Source of the DNA: Halosolutus amylolyticus
Lineage (GTDB): Archaea; Halobacteriota; Halobacteria; Halobacteriales; Natrialbaceae
DNA length: 64,000 nt
Direction: 5' to 3'
Assembly: GCF_023566055.1 (NCBI RefSeq)
Contig: NZ_JALIQP010000001.1
Coordinates: 248,001 to 312,000 of the forward strand
Notes under the pieces: generated by a model
Databases searched by the model: none
Told to the model about the DNA's origin: nothing
Seen by the model: the letters and a program-made list of their open reading frames with translations, nothing else
Made by a program: the position numbers and the translations under genes
In this document: piece by piece, positions 50,682 to 62,277 of the stretch
Numbering within the stretch: position 1 is the first letter of the stretch
Layout: every line of letters starts with the position of its first letter

Positions 50682-51204
50682 CCGCTGTACCGCGGTCCAG
50701 ACCGGACCAATGCGTCGGCCGATGCTGTCCGGGAGGGCTGGAGGGTCGCCTCGGCGGCGGATCGACGCAGTGGCCGCTCGACGCGGCGATCGACGGTCGA
50801 GGACGATCGACCGGTGGTCGTATCGATGCGACTGGCGTAGCGGTACTGGATCTCGAACGGCACCAAATAGCTCCCCCGGAACGTCCGATCCGGGCAAATC
50901 GGCCGTCCGGGGTCGCGCCGGTTGTCAGAGGCACCCCGGCACTCGATCCGTTCACCCCCCAGTCCTATACCCTCATTCGTCGAAACGATTTCTACCGGAT
51001 GAGTAATCATATATAATTCTTTCCTACATTTAAGTATTCTACCGCCGAACGGGGACGGACGCCGATGCCCGCTCCGCCCCGCGATCTCCGGTTAGACGGT
51101 CGGTTCGGGACGGCGAATAGTGCGCTCGCACGATCGGCCGGTCACGGGTCGGGACGACATTCTGGCCAAGAATTATTTACATCATCGTTACATGAGTGCC
51201 GACA
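50682..51204. other. Long gap without a recognisable gene
   Basis: Frames here have composition typical of non-coding GC-rich DNA. A/T-rich spots lie at 51005-51035 (TATATAATTCTTTCC) and 51168-51180; the second (AATTATTTAC) is the likely TATA box of the regulator at 51205. Confidence 0.5.
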
Positions 51205-52077
51205 ATGGGTACCGAGGGGGATGAGCGGGCAGTACTCGAGACGCTTCATCGGCGGCACGCGCTGTTGCAGCGACTCGCTTCCGAACCGGCGCGCCCGCCC
51301 GGTCTCGCCGACGACCTCGGGTCGGCACGATCGACGATCGAGCGAGGGCTGGCGGAACTCGAGGCAGTCGACCTGATCGAGCGCGTCGACGGGCAGTACC
51401 GGACGACGCTGGCTGGCGAACTCGCGCTCGCGGAGTTCGACCGCCTCGTCGATCGGGTCGGGGACGTCGCCGGAGCGCGGTCGCTCCTCGGTTCGCTGCC
51501 GGCCGACGCGACGATCGACCCACAGTTCATCGACGGTGCGATCCTCGCCCTGGCGGATCGAGACGGCAGGGGACCGATCGGCGTCGAGACGGGACGGGTC
51601 GACACCCTCCAGGTCCACCCGGCAACGGCGCTCGATCGGGTTCTTGGGGCCGGGGCCCACCACCGCGTCTACGTGCCGTCGCTCGACACCGCGCTCGTAC
51701 AGACCTGCGCCGAGTCGATCCGTTCGGGGTCGACGGCCACGGCGATGCTGTCGAGCGACGCCGTCGAGGGCCTGCTCGCCGACGCACGGGACGCGACCGC
51801 CGACGCGATCGCGACCGGGCGACTGCGACTCTTCGAGACGACGATCGAACTGCCCTACGCCCTCGTCGTCGTCGAGTTCGAGGACGGCGGCGCGGCTCAG
51901 CTCCCGTTCGACCACGATCGCGATACCGACGCCATCGCGATGCTCGTCGTCTGCGAGAACGGGTCGCTCTGTGGGTTCGTCACGAACGACGACGCGGCCG
52001 CGCTCGAGTGGGCCACCAGGAAACTCGCGTCCATCAGAGCGACCGCGAACGAACTGGCACTCACGGATCGTACCTGA
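51205..52077 (+). CDS. Haloarchaeal helix-turn-helix regulator with FilR1-like effector domain
   Basis: 290 residues from ATG 51205, placed 27 bases after a TATA-like TTATTTAC; a GTG nine bases upstream is possible. The winged helix covers about residues 5-75: ETLHRRHALLQRLASEPARP, LADDLGSARSTIERGLAELE, LIERVDGQYRTTLAGELAL. The rest is an alpha/beta domain (VHPATALDRVLGAGAHHRVY, ELPYALVVVEFEDGGAAQLP) resembling FilR1-type middle domains. It probably senses a small ligand. No clear operon; the PRC-barrel gene starts 80 bases downstream. Confidence 0.83.
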   Translation: MGTEGDERAVLETLHRRHALLQRLASEPARPPGLADDLGSARSTIERGLAELEAVDLIERVDGQYRTTLAGELALAEFDRLVDRVGDVAGARSLLGSLPADATIDPQFIDGAILALADRDGRGPIGVETGRVDTLQVHPATALDRVLGAGAHHRVYVPSLDTALVQTCAESIRSGSTATAMLSSDAVEGLLADARDATADAIATGRLRLFETTIELPYALVVVEFEDGGAAQLPFDHDRDTDAIAMLVVCENGSLCGFVTNDDAAALEWATRKLASIRATANELALTDRT

Positions 52078-52160
52078 CGGCCGCCGGGACGGTACCGTTC
52101 GAACGGCGTGACTGTCACGTCTGACCAAGAACTAAGAGTCAGGCGCGCGTGGGCCCTGAT

Positions 52161-52454
52161 ATGGACGACACACCCCAGGAAATCACCTCCCTCGTCGGTC
52201 GTGAGGTCTACTCGAACAACGGCGTCTTCGTCGGCGAAGTCGAGGATCTTCGCCTGAACGTCGACGGTCGAACGGTCACGGGGCTCGCACTCGGCAGCCT
52301 CAACACGGAACTGTTCTCGGACGAAGCACGGAGTGGACAGGGCGTCATCGTGCCCTACCGCTGGGTCCGATCGGTCGGCGACGTCATCCTGATCAACGAC
52401 GTCGTCGAACGCGTCCGCGAACCGGACGAGGAAGAGAGCGAACTCGTCGCCTAA
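52161..52454 (+). CDS. PRC-barrel domain protein
   Basis: 97 residues from ATG 52161 (MDDTPQEITSLVGREVYSN). The single beta-barrel fits the PRC pattern: GREVYSNNGVFVGEVEDLRL, GRTVTGLALGSLN, GVIVPYRWVRSVGDVILI. Stand-alone PRC barrels of archaea are often linked to RNA metabolism or to cell-division proteins such as CdpB; which applies here cannot be told from sequence alone. The stop codon overlaps that of the convergent DHH gene by 3 bases. Confidence 0.9.
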   Translation: MDDTPQEITSLVGREVYSNNGVFVGEVEDLRLNVDGRTVTGLALGSLNTELFSDEARSGQGVIVPYRWVRSVGDVILINDVVERVREPDEEESELVA

Positions 52455-53899
52455 CTGCCGTTCGATCCTTCCGTCCCCTCGACGCCCATCGCGTCGAACA
52501 GCGTCCGCTTGACGGCTTCTTCGGTCAGTTCCAGGAGCGTATCCCGCGTGTCCTCCGAGATCTCGATCCCGGTGAAAATGCCCAGCGGGATCTCCGCGCT
52601 GGCCTGGGTCGAGTGGCCCGCGGTCTCGCCGATCTCGCCGTAAGCGTCGTCGAGCACCTTCCCAATGTTGATGCGGATGTCCTTCGATCGCCCGGCGAGG
52701 AAGATCGTCTCGTCGGCGATACCGAACACCGCCGTCGTCGTGACGCCCTCGAGATTGAGCAGGTGGCTCGCGGCCTGGGTCAGCGCCTCGCGATCGCGGA
52801 CGAAGCCCGCGTTGGAGACGAGGTGGCTCCCCTGGACGTCCCGGTTGGCGATCGCTTCGGCGAGCACGTCCAGCGTCTCGGGGGACATCGACGGCGACTC
52901 GACCTGCTCTAGCGTGTCGTGGTTCGCGAACGGGTAGAGATACGCCGCGGCGGTGAGGTCGGCGGGTGTCGTGTCGCGTTTGAAATCCAGCGTCTCCGCG
53001 CGGATGCCATAGAGGAGGGCCGTCGCGACCTCCTCGGAGACGTTCATGTCGAACTCCTGGATGTACTTCGTCATGATCGTCGACGTCGAGGACATGTTCG
53101 GCCGGATGTCGACGAACTCGGACTCGTACTCCTCGTCCGGTTCGTGGTGGTCGATGACGATGTCGATCGGGAGATCCATCTCGGTCGACGTCGCGTGATC
53201 GACGAGCGCGACGGTGTCGTAGATCGATCGATCCTCGACCTCGTCCCACTGGACCAGGTCGATTCCCAGGAGGTTGACGAACGCGCGATTCTCCTGGTGG
53301 CCGACGTCACCGAGGTAGATGATGTCCGACTCGATCCCGAGGTGGTCGGCGACCGCCTGCAACGCCGCGGCGCTGGCGATCGAGTCCGGATCCGGACTGT
53401 CCTGGGTGACGATCGCCAGTCGCGTTCCCGTCTCCTCTAGCAACTGGGCGAGTTTCCCCGCGTTGTACTCGAGTTCCCCCGACTCGAGCGCCCGCAGGGC
53501 CGACTCGGCGATGACCGACGACGGGTTGATGACGATGTCCGCGCCCAGTTCCTCGAGTTCGTCCCCCGAGACGGGATCGCTCGCGCGCGCGACGACGAAC
53601 TGGGTCCCGTTCTGCGTCCGGATGTTCTCGACGGCGTGTTTGTTGGCCTCCACGTCGGACGCGAGAATCAGGACGACGTCGCGATCGGCGACGAGGTCGG
53701 CGGCCTCGGGTTCCTGGATGTCCGCCGTCCGCGCGTCCAGATCCTGGTCCCGGAGCGATTCCACGCGACTCTCGTCCCGATCGACGATCAGGACGTCTTT
53801 CCCCTGTTCGACGAGTTCCTCCGCGACGGCGTAGCCGACGCTCCCACAGCCCAGAATAGCGTAGTCAGAGATCGACGAGATCGTAACCCCCGTACTCAT
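52451..53899 (-). CDS. TrkA-N / DHH-DHHA1 fusion protein
   Basis: 482 residues from ATG 53899 (MSTGVTISSISDYAILGCG). The first 130 residues are a RCK/TrkA-N Rossmann domain (AILGCGSVGYAVAEELVEQG, VLIVDRDESRV). The DHH phosphoesterase domain follows with SPDPDSIASAAALQAV, a VDHATST motif and IVIDHHEPDE, holding the metal ligands. DHHA1 ends with IFLAGRSKDIRINIGKVLDD and GHSTQASAEI. The family probably degrades nano-RNA or cyclic dinucleotides, with the RCK part sensing a nucleotide. This fusion is known from haloarchaea and methanogens. The longer upstream frame lacks a promoter. Confidence 0.92.
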   Translation of the reverse strand: MSTGVTISSISDYAILGCGSVGYAVAEELVEQGKDVLIVDRDESRVESLRDQDLDARTADIQEPEAADLVADRDVVLILASDVEANKHAVENIRTQNGTQFVVARASDPVSGDELEELGADIVINPSSVIAESALRALESGELEYNAGKLAQLLEETGTRLAIVTQDSPDPDSIASAAALQAVADHLGIESDIIYLGDVGHQENRAFVNLLGIDLVQWDEVEDRSIYDTVALVDHATSTEMDLPIDIVIDHHEPDEEYESEFVDIRPNMSSTSTIMTKYIQEFDMNVSEEVATALLYGIRAETLDFKRDTTPADLTAAAYLYPFANHDTLEQVESPSMSPETLDVLAEAIANRDVQGSHLVSNAGFVRDREALTQAASHLLNLEGVTTTAVFGIADETIFLAGRSKDIRINIGKVLDDAYGEIGETAGHSTQASAEIPLGIFTGIEISEDTRDTLLELTEEAVKRTLFDAMGVEGTEGSNGS

Positions 53900-54048
53900 T
53901 GACAGAGTGGTCGGACCGGCCGCACTTAACGCTCCCGAAGATTGGTACGTTTCGAGACCGATCGCCGATCGTGGGGGTTTGTCCCGCCCTGTCACGCCGT
54001 CTGCCAAGGGAAACGTATTTCAATCCACATCCGAAAGTCGGTAGTACA

Positions 54049-54122
54049 GGGCCGGTAGCTCAGTCCGGCAGAGCGTCTGACTCTTAATCAGACGGTCGCG
54101 TGTTCAAATCGCGCCCGGCCCG
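54049..54122 (+). tRNA. tRNA-Lys (anticodon CUU)
   Basis: Acceptor GGGCCGG pairs with CCGGCCC, discriminator G. Anticodon arm TCTGA-CTCTTAA-TCAGA with CTT at the centre. T arm GCGTG-TTCAAAT-CGCGC. CCA is not encoded; no intron. Confidence 0.95.
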
Positions 54123-54236
54123 CTTTTGCCACGAGCAAATCCGCGAGTGGCAAAACGGCCCCGCGATTTGAAGTAGACCAGAAAGGCGCAGCGGAGCGAG
54201 CATTTCTGGGCGTAGTTCATAATCGCGCCCGGCCCG
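54123..54236 (+). repeat. tRNA-Lys 3'-end echo unit 1 (114 bp)
   Basis: Order of parts: perfect 9-bp hairpin TTTTGCCAC/GTGGCAAAA (54124-54155), inverted T arm CGCGATTTGAA (54162-54172), hairpin CCAGAAA/TTTCTGG enclosing GCAGCGGAGCGAGCA (54178-54209), and then the echo of the tRNA end (54212-54236, AATCGCGCCCGGCCCG preserved). The echo is followed again by CTTTTGC, so the next unit starts the same way. Confidence 0.88.
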
Positions 54237-54369
54237 CTTTTGCACCGAGCAATCACGTGAGGAGCAAAGCGGCTAGCGTGATTTGAGCTAGCTGAGTCGC
54301 AGCCCGCACAGCCGAACGGAGTGAGGCGAGCAGGAACGTCTTCCCGTAGTCACAATCACTCCCGGCCTG
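54237..54369 (+). repeat. tRNA-Lys 3'-end echo unit 2 (133 bp, degraded)
   Basis: Begins CTTTTGCACCGAGC with partner GAGCAAAG, contains GCGTGATTTGAG in place of the inverted T arm, the words GAACGGAGTGAGGCGAGCAG, and ends in ATCACTCCCGGCCTG, a worn copy of the tRNA end, followed by a T run. The decay with distance from the tRNA suggests that the unit next to the tRNA is youngest. Confidence 0.75.
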
Positions 54370-54799
54370 TTTTTTCCGCGCAAGCTCGCGAGTAGCATAC
54401 CGGTCACGAGCGTCGTGATTCGTCTGTGCGCCTGGGCGGAAACGAGTGCACGCGTGACAGTGCACGGGGCAGAGACGGCACGTGATACGCGGGTGTGTGT
54501 TACGAGGATACACGCTCGGACGCGACCTGCACGTCACGTCGAACGGGAACATCGTTCGAGTGAACTGAATCGACTCGCACACCGGTTCGAGAAGTGGTGA
54601 TGCCGGGGCGTTCCTTTACAGATCGGTATCCGCAGAGTGGCTCTTCCATCCAGTAATCCTCCAGATTCGTTCACCACCCTCGCGGATGTAAACGTCCCCA
54701 TTTCCCACCCTGCGTCGGGTAAGACCACGATGCGATACTCACCGTTCAGCTGCTCAACATCCGACTGGATTTTAGGAATCGCATAGTGAATCAACGGAT
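54370..54799. other. Decayed region between the tRNA-Lys array and the macrodomain gene
   Basis: The first 100 bases continue the echo pattern weakly (CGCGCAAGCTCGCGAGTAGC, GTCGTGATTCGTC). From 54420 to 54600 the words GTGCACGCGTGACAGTGCAC and similar appear. A minus-strand frame from 54794 with codon use unlike the neighbours might be a fragment of a foreign gene, but no family is recognised. Confidence 0.45.
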
Positions 54800-55321
54800 A
54801 TGGACTTCACCACCGTTCAGGGCGATATTGCGAACCAGGAGGCCGACGCCCTCGTGAACGCAGCGGGTACCAGTCTCCGAATGGGAAGCGGCGTTGCCGG
54901 TTCGTTGCGTCGAAACGCAAACGGGCCGATCAACCAGGAAGCGATGGAGAAGGGACCGGTCGAACTCGGCGACGTCGCCGTGACCGACGCCTACGATCTC
55001 GATGCCGACTACGTCATTCACGCAGCCGCAATGCCACACTACGGTGATGGCCGTGCGACCGACGAGAGCATCCGAACCGCGACGCGACAGTCGCTCCAGA
55101 AAGCCGACGAATTGAGCTGTGAATCGATCGTGATGCCGGTCCTCGGCACCGGTGCCGCCGGATTCGACTTCCGCGACGGAGCCCAACTCGTCTGTGAAGC
55201 GGTCTGGAACTACGAACCGTCGTCGGTAACCGACGCTCGCGTGATCGCGTATTCCCAGCGAGAACACGACGAACTCGAATCGATCGCTGACGAGATTCGA
55301 TCGACGTCGAAAGAGTCATAG
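54800..55321 (+). CDS. Macrodomain (ADP-ribose-binding) protein
   Basis: 173 residues. The macrodomain pattern is clear: VQGDIANQEADALVNAAGTSL, the phosphate-binding GSGVAGSLRRNA, VIHAAAMPHY, and IVMPVLGTGAAGFDFRDGAQL. The variant is typical of prokaryotic O-acetyl-ADP-ribose or ADP-ribosyl-aspartate hydrolases. The catalytic details cannot be fixed. It sits between the tRNA-Lys echo array and a patch of gene remnants, a setting typical of exchangeable DNA, so horizontal gain is possible. Confidence 0.93.
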   Translation: MDFTTVQGDIANQEADALVNAAGTSLRMGSGVAGSLRRNANGPINQEAMEKGPVELGDVAVTDAYDLDADYVIHAAAMPHYGDGRATDESIRTATRQSLQKADELSCESIVMPVLGTGAAGFDFRDGAQLVCEAVWNYEPSSVTDARVIAYSQREHDELESIADEIRSTSKES

Positions 55322-55936
55322 AATCGTCCAGGCATCCCGTGCGGCCGCTCCACTTCGTCCCGTCCCGGGAACGGTCACGACTGTGAGACGACCCAGCACG
55401 ATCGCGATCAGGGAGACACCGAACGGTGCCTGCCACGAGAGAGTCCCCAACGCACTGTCGACCAGCGGTCAGGCCGCCGACGGTATTAACACTGCTTCGC
55501 GTTCCGAGCGCGCGATCCATCCGCTGGCACTCGTAGAGGTAGTAGATGAGCGCCGTGATGGCGGTGTGAAGGCCACACCGCCACCCAGGACCGCCCACGT
55601 GGCAAAGCGCCTCTAGAAGACGGATCCGAGAACCGCCCACGAGACGAGCAACGAACGAATCGATACACAGCCCGGCCCCGCGTCACCAGTCGCGTACAGG
55701 GACAACCGACGGCGAAGACGGGCGGCGAGGACCGATCTCGTCGAGGAGTGCGCCCGCTTAGGCTGACGAGAACGATGAGTGCGCCGTGGTCGTGATGATG
55801 CGGCCGGCACGCGACTTCGAGACTCGACTGGATCGCCGACACGATCGGTCCGAGGATGGCCCCGGCCAATCACCGTCGGCGTCGCCGAAGTCAGGATGGC
55901 CCACAGTGTTGCACGCGTCTCCGACGACTCCGTCAT
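55316..55936 (-). pseudogene. Frameshifted remnants of small membrane-protein gene(s)
   Basis: On the minus strand several frames share the coding signal. MTESSETRATLWAILTSATP starts at 55936; GAILGPIVSAIQSSLE continues one frame over; SIRSLLVSWAVLGSVF, then GLHTAITALIYYLYE follow with stops between, resembling a DUF2061-like pair of membrane helices. APFGVSLIAIVLGRLTVVTV ends with a TGA at 55318-55316. No intact frame spans the region. At least three frame changes are needed, so decay rather than a sequencing error is likely. Convergent with the macrodomain gene. Confidence 0.55.
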
Positions 55937-56012
55937 CTGGCCGCACTCACGAGGGAACCGACGACACGGTTGTGGTTCTCACCAGTCGCTGTGGTGCATC
56001 TGAATATGAATA

Positions 56013-56133
56013 GGAGCGGCGAATCGAATTTCCCAGAGGATCTCTCACTCCAGTACTGATCGACACGCAGGCGAGCTTATCTGCCGTGTTCGGAATGGGT
56101 ACGGGAGGGACCTCGCCGCTGTGGCCGCTGTAA
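56013..56133 (-). rRNA. 5S rRNA, second (distal) copy
   Basis: About 121 bases, aligned along the entire length with the 5S next to the 23S gene but differing at more than ten positions. Some differences are paired: the terminal stem is AGCGGC/GCCGCT here and GGCGGC/GCCGCC there, and GGCGAGG/GCTCGCC replaces GGCGGGG/GCCCGCC. The core CTCCCGTACCCAT and AACACGG are kept. It is probably functional or recently so. Ends approximate. Confidence 0.85.
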
Positions 56134-56141
56134 TGCCGATC

Positions 56142-56158
56142 GGCGGAATCGAACCGCC
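56142..56158 (-). promoter_or_regulatory. T-arm-like hairpin 5' of the distal 5S gene
   Basis: GGCGG-TTCGATT-CCGCC on the minus strand has the form of a tRNA T arm and lies 8 bases before the 5S start. In Haloferax a tRNA-like element before 5S is reported to be cut by tRNase Z (from memory); this hairpin fits such a site. Confidence 0.65.
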
Positions 56159-56204
56159 GTCAGACCACGATCGGTTGCGTTCGGCTGCTGAATGAAGTAT
56201 GAGT

Positions 56205-56326
56205 GGTGGCGGCGAATCGAGTTTCCCAGAGGGTCTCCCACTCCAGTACTCACCGAAACGCAGGCGGGCTTATCTTCCGTGTTCGGGATGGGTACGGGAG
56301 GAACCCCGCCGCTGTGGCCGCCTTAA
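56205..56326 (-). rRNA. 5S rRNA, first copy (next to 23S)
   Basis: 122 bases from TTAAGGCGGCC to CGCCGCCACC, close to the Haloarcula 5S as remembered. The terminal stem GGCGGC/GCCGCC, loop A CTCCCGTACCCATCCCGAAC and helix parts CTCTGGGAAACTCG are intact. Ends approximate by a few bases. Confidence 0.93.
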
Positions 56327-56334
56327 CGCCGATT

Positions 56335-56351
56335 CACGGAATCGAACCGTG
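56335..56351 (-). promoter_or_regulatory. T-arm-like hairpin 5' of the first 5S gene
   Basis: CACGG-TTCGATT-CCGTG on the minus strand, 8 bases before the 5S start. It shares loop and distance with the hairpin before the distal 5S, but its stem differs in a fully compensated way. Likely a tRNase Z recognition element. Confidence 0.68.
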
Positions 56352-56374
56352 ATCATGCCAATATCGGTGGCGTA

Positions 56375-56447
56375 AGACCGTTATGTACGTGTAGTCCAGT
56401 TAGCGCCCGGACCCGTTCTCGAATCACGGATCCAATGCGATGTAGTA
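56375..56447 (-). other. 3' arm of the 23S rRNA processing stem
   Basis: GTACGTGTAGTCCA and GGACCCGTTC on the plus strand repeat in inverted form as TGGACTACACGTAC and GAACGGGTCC at about 59410-59446. The two flanks can close a long stem around the 23S sequence, the normal archaeal substrate for splicing-endonuclease cleavage. Confidence 0.75.
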
Positions 56448-59364
<2,917 letters not shown>

Positions 59365-59458
59365 GTTCATCGGATCGGCGATTGCGCAATGCAATCACGT
59401 AGTGACCCGGGAACGGGTCCAGTGGACGCCTGGACTACACGTACACACGGTCTCATCT
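59365..59458 (-). other. 5' arm of the 23S rRNA processing stem
   Basis: Contains GAACGGGTCC and TGGACTACACGTAC, complementary to 56375-56447 on the other side of the gene. Short bulges interrupt the pairing, as expected for bulge-helix-bulge processing. Confidence 0.72.
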
Positions 59459-59592
59459 GCAGGCCTGTAGACAGCAGGCCTGCATTAACCCTTCCCACCC
59501 ACGCTTGCGCGGGATGGTGCATCGGTTATGTTCGGATTAGATCGAAATCGTCTGCCCCACTTAAGGGGCACGATTCGATCCGCTCCGAGACA

Positions 59593-59664
59593 TGGACCCA
59601 CAGGGATTCGAACCCTGGGCATCCTCCTTGCAAAGGAGGCACTCTACCACTGAGCTATGGGCCC
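59593..59664 (-). tRNA. tRNA-Ala (anticodon UGC) in the 16S-23S spacer
   Basis: Acceptor GGGCCCA pairs with TGGGTCC allowing a G-T pair; discriminator A. Anticodon arm CCTCC-TTTGCAA-GGAGG with TGC at the centre. T arm CAGGG-TTCGAAT-CCCTG. Spacer tRNA-Ala is normal for Halobacteria. Confidence 0.96.
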
Positions 59665-59701
59665 ACCCCTGCTGGAGTGACCAGCAGGGAGCAAACGTTA
59701 G

Positions 59702-59758
59702 CCTCGACAGTTCAAAGGTGCCCGATCGGCCGTGCGTGGTCGATCGAACGTGTGGGCC
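59702..59758 (-). other. 3' arm of the 16S rRNA processing stem
   Basis: CTCGACAGTTC, GCCCGATCGG and ATCGAACGTGTGG are complementary to GAACTGTCGAG, CCGATCGGGC and CCACACGTTCGAT at 61363-61422. The stem of more than 45 pairs with internal bulges flanks 16S and is the usual archaeal processing structure. Confidence 0.82.
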
Positions 59759-59818
59759 ACTCGCTGTGACCGCAAATCGCGAAGGTGGGTCAGGCGCGTC
59801 GGCCTGATCCCGGTCTGT

Positions 59819-61292
<1,474 letters not shown>

Positions 61293-61301
61293 GCTATATT
61301 A

Positions 61302-61322
61302 CTCCCAGTCCAAGACTGGGAG
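61302..61322 (-). other. Leader hairpin 5' of 16S rRNA
   Basis: CTCCCAGTC-CAA-GACTGGGAG forms a perfect 9-bp stem 10 bases upstream of the 16S start. It may help define the mature 5' end. Confidence 0.6.
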
Positions 61323-61362
61323 GGTCTGTTGGCGGTGAATGTTCGTACACACTCACACAGTT

Positions 61363-61422
61363 GGGTCCACACGTTCGATGACACAGATCGCGGACCGATC
61401 GGGCGTCACCGAACTGTCGAGG
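61363..61422 (-). other. 5' arm of the 16S rRNA processing stem
   Basis: Pairs with 59702-59758 over most of its length: CCACACGTTCGAT, CCGATCGGGC and GAACTGTCGAG all find exact complements there. Confidence 0.82.
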
Positions 61423-61588
61423 CTAACATCAGATCCCATCTGTACGGCGGACCGCAGGGGTAGGATCCTCATTTCCTTCGGATCTAAACGTAGGCCGTCT
61501 GGGGTACATAACCCCTTCGAACCTCGTTCGATCCGAGCGACGGAACGCGTCGAGCGTCCCGCCGTTCACATCACATCCGAATCCCCTC

Positions 61589-61611
61589 GTATACTTAAGG
61601 GCAACGGATCG
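61589..61611 (-). promoter_or_regulatory. rRNA promoter 1 (closest to 16S)
   Basis: Minus strand: GATCCGTTGCCCTTAAGTAT. The GATCCGTTGCCC part recurs in promoter 2 in the same position before the TATA-like word. Located about 300 bases before 16S. Confidence 0.7.
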
Positions 61612-61670
61612 TTTCCGCGCCGGAAATCGCATCCGGCGAGGACGTTCGCGATCCAGTCTGAGTGCCCAGG

Positions 61671-61695
61671 CACGTATAAGGGCAACGGATCGTCG
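61671..61695 (-). promoter_or_regulatory. rRNA promoter 2
   Basis: Minus strand: GATCCGTTGCCCTTATACGT, nearly the same word as promoter 1 and 80 bases upstream of it. TTATAC is the TATA part. Confidence 0.72.
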
Positions 61696-61740
61696 TAACC
61701 GGCTGCGCCGGCCACGAGCACGATCCGAATCGAACGCCCG

Positions 61741-61768
61741 TACACGAATAAGACCGTCGGATCGAACC
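61741..61768 (-). promoter_or_regulatory. rRNA promoter 3
   Basis: Minus strand: GATCCGACGGTCTTATTCGT followed by GTACGGGCGTTCGA. The BRE-like CGACGG and TATA-like CTTATTCG match the haloarchaeal rRNA promoter style. Confidence 0.68.
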
Positions 61769-61878
61769 GACGATCGGAACGAGGGTGGATGCAGTGCCTG
61801 CCTCCGCGCTGGGACACAGCCGGAGGGAACGTGGCGGCGTGCGCCACGTCGTTCGCATTAGTTTCGAACGCCCGGTTC

Positions 61879-61897
61879 GCATATAAGGCCGTCGAAC
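61879..61897 (-). promoter_or_regulatory. rRNA promoter 4
   Basis: Minus strand: TTCGACGGCCTTATATGCG, the clearest match to remembered haloarchaeal rRNA promoters (TTCGACG then TTATGTA-like). About 590 bases before 16S. Confidence 0.75.
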
Positions 61898-61955
61898 GAG
61901 AGCCGCATCGGAATCCGGTACCATGAGACGGTTTTGCACTGGACAGTCACCCGAG

Positions 61956-61975
61956 TGATACTTATAAAGAAACCA
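61956..61975. promoter_or_regulatory. Possible fifth rRNA promoter or unrelated TATA box
   Basis: GTGATACTTATAAAGAAACC holds a strong TATA-like word on either strand. It lacks the CGACGG-type word of the other four, so its membership in the rRNA promoter set is unsure. 61976-62277 holds no recognisable gene. Confidence 0.4.
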
Positions 61976-62277
61976 GTAACTCGACGAATCAGTACGATGG
62001 AAGTCGACGCAGGCACGGAGTATCACGCGGGCGGAGGTCGGCCGGTCATTCCGCCCTCGCAGACACGGTCGGGCCGAATGATACCCGCGCGGTTCGCACT
62101 CGGGCGTGCACGCGCAAGAAGGCTTCGTGTCGACTGGGCCCAGAGGGGCTCGGGTTCGACCGATAGCGTGTCACGGGCGACGATCGGCCCGAACTGGTTC
62201 GGGGACGGGTCGAGACACCGGCAATCGGCACTTCGCATCGATGCCGATAAACCGTGTGCGTCACAAGGGGCAGATGA

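Noticed and set aside
54534-54794. Minus-strand 86-codon frame beginning IHYAIPKIQSDVEQL
   Set aside because: The codon use differs from haloarchaeal genes and the second half crosses decayed repeats. It might be part of a foreign gene but no family is recognised.
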